From: an uncultured Clostridia bacterium
Lineage (GTDB): Bacteria > Bacillota > Dehalobacteriia > UBA4068 > JAAVYR01
Assembly: GCA_946562005.1 (NCBI GenBank)
Contig: CAMNVD010000043.1
Coordinates: 1-8,690 of the forward strand
DNA length: 8,690 bases
Direction: 5' to 3'
The position numbers and the translations under genes were made by a program. Shown one piece after another: positions 6,353 through 8,690 of the stretch (within the stretch, counting starts at the first letter, position 1; every line of letters starts with the position of its first letter). The notes below the pieces were generated by a model. That model had not been told where the DNA came from. It did not search any database and was given only the letters and a program-made list of their open reading frames with translations.

Positions 6353-6386
6353 GTTTAGTAAAGATAAACTTAGAGTTTAGGTTTAC
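6353..6386. promoter_or_regulatory. Cluster of GTTTA half-sites, possible operator
   Basis: GTTTA occurs at 6353-6357, 6375-6379 and 6381-6385, and its complement TAAAC at 6365-6369. The middle two make a perfect dyad TAAACT-tag-AGTTTA (6365-6379). A further GTTTA (6328-6332) lies inside the promoter spacer. The cluster sits at the predicted transcription start, where a repressor such as the downstream XRE-cupin protein could bind. The repeats are visible; the binding protein is inferred. Confidence 0.4.
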
Positions 6387-6419
6387 CAAGACAAAAGAAA
6401 GTATCCTTTAATTACTGCT

Positions 6420-6499
6420 TGTCATTCTGAGCGAAGCGAAGAATCCTAAAACAAGAATTGCAGAAAAGATTCTTTGTTGTGTTACTCTTAAGAATGGCA
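6420..6499. repeat. Dispersed palindromic element (REP/MITE-like) with a decayed right arm
   Basis: The left arm (6420-6445) carries a core, GAGCGAAGCGAAGAATC, that I recognise as an abundant intergenic repeat in many unrelated bacterial genomes; this is memory, not a search. Intact copies usually end in its reverse complement. Here the right arm (6468-6499) keeps GATTCTT, CTC and AGAATG-CA, about 21 of 26 expected bases, but carries two TTA insertions and several C-to-T changes. The 22-base middle is AT-rich. No transposase is encoded; such elements would be moved in trans. Confidence 0.65.
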
Positions 6500-6565
6500 T
6501 TTGTAAGTTGCTTAGAACTTATAAAATAGTGCATATTGCTATTTCACCAGAAAGGAAGTGGAAAG

Positions 6566-7108
6566 ATGGATATCGGTAATAAAATCCGCCAGCTACGCAT
6601 CAAAAACGGTCTGACCCAAGAAGAGCTTGCAGCCCGGGCAGAGCTGACTAAGGGATTTATCTCCCAAGTAGAGCGTGATATTACTTCTCTTTCTATTTCT
6701 ACTTTGGTGGATGTATTGGAGTGCTTGGGCACCAACTTAAAAGATTTTTTTAGTGATTATGAAGATGAAAAAATCGTCTTTTCTAAGGAAGACGTTTTTG
6801 TCCAGGAGGATAAAGACTTAGGTAATACCATTCATTGGATAGTGCCCAATGCGCAAAAAAATGAGATGGAGCCGATTATGCTGACACTGGAGCCAGGCGG
6901 CAGTGTGGATATGGACGACCCCCATGCCGGGGAAGAGTTCGGTTATGTATTGGCCGGTGCTGTTATGGTTTACTTGGGACAGCGTAAATATAAATGTAAA
7001 AAGGGCGAGAGCTTTTATTATAAAGCTAATAGTCCTCACAAAATAGAAAATATTTCCAGGGAACGGGAAGCGAAGATTCTTTGGGTTTCTACACCGCCTA
7101 GCTTTTAA
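6566..7108 (+). CDS. XRE-family regulator with a C-terminal cupin domain, likely controlling polyamine uptake
   Basis: This is a predicted transcription factor of 180 residues. An XRE helix-turn-helix occupies about 6-61 (IRQLRIKNGLTQEELAARAE, then KGFISQVERDITSLSISTL). A cupin-2 beta-barrel follows (about 100-176), with H120, E124 and H158 in PHAGEEFGYVLAG and NSPHKIEN, which could bind metal or a small ligand. The architecture is that of PuuR and similar regulators of polyamine or amino-acid metabolism. In many Firmicutes such a gene directly precedes potABCD, as here: potA begins 34 bases downstream on the same strand. By inference it senses a polyamine or related solute and represses its own operon. 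ATG 6566 is chosen over an in-frame TTG at 6536 because AAAGGA (6551-6556) is nine bases upstream and the HTH begins immediately. The name potR has been used for such genes but is not assigned here. Confidence 0.92.
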   Translation: MDIGNKIRQLRIKNGLTQEELAARAELTKGFISQVERDITSLSISTLVDVLECLGTNLKDFFSDYEDEKIVFSKEDVFVQEDKDLGNTIHWIVPNAQKNEMEPIMLTLEPGGSVDMDDPHAGEEFGYVLAGAVMVYLGQRKYKCKKGESFYYKANSPHKIENISREREAKILWVSTPPSF

Positions 7109-7142
7109 GAGAGGTGGTTAACGGCAAAAGGAGCGATAGGGA

Positions 7143-8231
7143 ATGAGTGAAAAAAATGTATCAGAAAACATCATTGAGTTAGTAAATATCCGCAAGGAAT
7201 TTGACGATAATGTAGCGCTCAAAAATCTGAACCTGAATGTAAGAAGGAATGAATTCTTGACGCTCTTAGGTCCTTCTGGCTGTGGGAAAACCACAACACT
7301 GCGGATGATAGCCGGCTTTGAGCAGCCGACCAGCGGGCAGATTTTATGCAACGGCAAATGCATCAATGATGTGCCGCCTTATTTGCGTCCTTTGAATACG
7401 GTATTTCAGCGCTATGCGCTTTTTCCCCATATGAGCATTTATGAAAATATCGCTTTTGGTCTGCGGCTAAAAAAGAAACCAGAATCTTATATCAAAGAAC
7501 GGGTGAAAGCCATGCTGAATCTGGTAAACTTAAATGGCTTTGAAAAGCGTTCTATTGAGTCTCTCTCTGGCGGGCAGCAGCAGAGAATTGCTATCGCTCG
7601 GGCTTTGGTTAATGAACCAGAAGTATTGCTTCTGGACGAGCCTTTAGGCGCACTAGACTTAAAGATGCGTCAAGGGATGCAGATGGAGTTAAAGGATATG
7701 CAGCGCCGGCTGGGTATTACCTTCATCTATGTTACCCACGACCAGGAAGAAGCGTTGACTATGTCGGATACAATTGTCCTTATTAACGAAGGGGAAATCC
7801 AGCAGAAGGGCACGCCGGAGGATATCTATAACGAACCCAAAAATGCTTTTGTAGCTGATTTTATCGGGGAAAGTAATATTATTGATGGTATGATGGTGAA
7901 GGATTATTCTGTGCATTTTTCTGGGGCAACATTCCCCTGTGTAGATAGCGGCTTCGGTGAGGATAACCCTGTAGAAGTGGTAGTTCGTCCTGAAGACGTG
8001 CAGCTGGTAGAAAAGGAAAAAGGCCAGATTCGGGGTATTGTACAGTCTGTTGTGTTCTTAGGCGTTCATTATGAAATGCACGTCCTTTGCGACCATGGTA
8101 TGGACTGGTTGGTGCATAGCACCGCTATGTCTCCTGTCGGCAGTGAAGTGGGCATTTGTGTAACCCCGGAAAATATTCACATTATGGAAAAAAGCCGTAA
8201 AGAGGTAGCGGCAGATGAGGTAGAAGCATGA
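7143..8231 (+). CDS. potA: Spermidine/putrescine ABC transporter ATP-binding protein PotA
   Basis: PotA is the cytoplasmic ATPase that powers polyamine import through PotB and PotC with the binding protein PotD. In its 362 residues one sees Walker A GPSGCGKT (43-50, K49), the Q-loop in NTVFQRYALFPH (85-96), signature LSGGQQQR (141-148), Walker B VLLLDEP (161-167, catalytic E166), the D-loop GALD and the switch H199. The NTVFQ-YALFPH-ENIAFGLRLKK run is characteristic of PotA rather than of maltose- or iron-type importers. Residues about 240-355 form the C-terminal TOBE regulatory domain (VVVRPEDVQLVEKEKGQIRG). AAAGGAG (7127-7133) sits nine bases before the ATG. The stop overlaps potB by ATGA, and the gene should be co-transcribed with the cupin regulator. 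The exact solute (putrescine, spermidine or another cation) cannot be read from the ATPase. Confidence 0.95.
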   Translation: MSEKNVSENIIELVNIRKEFDDNVALKNLNLNVRRNEFLTLLGPSGCGKTTTLRMIAGFEQPTSGQILCNGKCINDVPPYLRPLNTVFQRYALFPHMSIYENIAFGLRLKKKPESYIKERVKAMLNLVNLNGFEKRSIESLSGGQQQRIAIARALVNEPEVLLLDEPLGALDLKMRQGMQMELKDMQRRLGITFIYVTHDQEEALTMSDTIVLINEGEIQQKGTPEDIYNEPKNAFVADFIGESNIIDGMMVKDYSVHFSGATFPCVDSGFGEDNPVEVVVRPEDVQLVEKEKGQIRGIVQSVVFLGVHYEMHVLCDHGMDWLVHSTAMSPVGSEVGICVTPENIHIMEKSRKEVAADEVEA

Positions 8232-8690
8232 AAAAGAAGTGGTTATCTTATCCCTATATGATTTGGATGGCCATCTTCATCGTAGTGCCTATGGCGCTGG
8301 TGCTCTTTTATGCTTTTACGGTGAAGGATGGGGAGTCTGTCCGGTTTTCCTTGGGAAACTTTCAGAAGTTTTGCCAGCCGGTGTATTTGAAGGTGGCATT
8401 GCGTTCCATTATGTTGGCTTTTTATTGCACTATCGGTTGTTTCCTCTTGGGTTATCCTTTGGCTATGATACTTGCTAGCAAGGAATATGTGCAAAAGCGG
8501 ATGTTGCTGTTATTGCTTATCTTGCCTATGTGGATGAATATTTTGTTGCGGACCTATGCTTGGATGACTTTGCTGGAAAAAAACGGCTTGATTAATACGT
8601 TCTTAGGTAATTTTGGCTTAGGGCCATACCAGTTTCTTTATACAGACGTTGCTGTGGTGCTAGGGATGATTTATAATTTCCTGCCCTTTA
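8228..8690 (+). CDS. potB: Spermidine/putrescine ABC transporter permease PotB, 3' end cut off
   Basis: This is an inner-membrane permease forming the transport channel with PotC. I translated it directly: the frame is open from ATG 8228 to the window edge, giving 154 residues of the usual 270-300. It starts MKKKWLSYPYMIWMAIFIVV. Hydrophobic segments lie at about 10-30, 57-83, 91-115 and 139-154. The block LPMWMNILLRTYAWMTLL (99-116) followed by EKNGLIN is a hallmark of PotB, and GYPLAMILA (75-83) opens the type-I importer transmembrane domain. The EAA loop that docks PotA is beyond the edge. ATG overlaps the potA stop (ATGA), and GAGG (8217-8220) inside potA provides the ribosome site seven bases upstream, so the two genes are translationally coupled. 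potC and potD are expected just downstream. Confidence 0.93.
   Translation, partial: MKKKWLSYPYMIWMAIFIVVPMALVLFYAFTVKDGESVRFSLGNFQKFCQPVYLKVALRSIMLAFYCTIGCFLLGYPLAMILASKEYVQKRMLLLLLILPMWMNILLRTYAWMTLLEKNGLINTFLGNFGLGPYQFLYTDVAVVLGMIYNFLPF

Larger units (their letters stand above)
6077..6565. other. Non-coding region between the dehydrogenase and the pot operon
   Basis: No credible gene is visible on either strand of this very AT-rich stretch. It contains the dyad TTTAGT-gct-ACTAAA (6182-6196), the 12-base palindrome TTTCTTAAGAAA (6231-6242), a candidate promoter (6313-6342), a cluster of GTTTA half-sites (6353-6386) and a palindromic dispersed element (6420-6499), each listed separately. 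A short AT-rich patch, ACTTATAAAATAG (6517-6529), could hold a second promoter closer to the regulator gene but lacks a convincing -35. The region is long for a simple divergent promoter pair. Confidence 0.6.

Noticed and set aside
6353..6386. CRISPR-like or iteron array from repeated GTTTA words
   Set aside because: The words are five bases long, irregularly spaced and in mixed orientation; there are no spacers and no replication gene.
8239..8478. Plus-strand 79-residue frame at the right end
   Set aside because: It is a shifted frame within potB. The frame from ATG 8228 is open to the window edge and gives clear PotB sequence.

Overview
The window looks like ordinary chromosomal DNA from a low-to-moderate-GC anaerobic Firmicute. 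The evidence is AGGAGG-type ribosome sites, sigma-A-like promoters, very AT-rich intergenic DNA, a secreted protein with three SLH (S-layer homology) anchors, and a regulator-potA-potB polyamine operon. A Negativicutes or Clostridia member is my best guess; nothing here fixes the genus.

Layout. Bases 1-2304 hold three rightward housekeeping genes: the 3' part of a low-specificity threonine aldolase, a family-4 [4Fe-4S] uracil-DNA glycosylase and coaD (coenzyme A synthesis). An AT-rich gap with a long inverted repeat and a good promoter (2494-2522) precedes a secreted transglutaminase-like protein ending in three SLH domains (2570-4231). Then come a small protein with two tandem excisionase/MerR-type helix-turn-helix units (4334-4753) and a stand-alone Bfd-type [2Fe-2S] protein (4780-4995). 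The last gene ends inside a 12-bp-stem terminator, which it shares with a convergent D-2-hydroxyacid dehydrogenase on the minus strand (5021-6004).

A 561-base non-coding region (6005-6565) separates the dehydrogenase from a divergent operon. It holds a minus-strand promoter, two 6-3-6 dyads, a candidate plus-strand promoter followed by a cluster of GTTTA half-sites, and one copy of a dispersed palindromic element with a decayed right arm. The operon encodes an XRE-cupin regulator (6566-7108), the ATPase PotA (7143-8231) and the start of the permease PotB (8228 to the window end, ATGA overlap). The remaining pot genes presumably lie beyond the edge.

How the genes work together. The last three genes form one unit: a polyamine-type ABC importer controlled by a cupin-domain repressor or sensor. 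The earlier genes are functionally mixed. I see no defence system, prophage, insertion sequence, CRISPR array or RNA gene. The most interesting details are a probable sliding-clamp-binding peptide on the glycosylase, its enlarged iron-sulfur loop, the tandem-HTH/Bfd pair with a three-codon leader ORF, and the structured region upstream of the pot operon.
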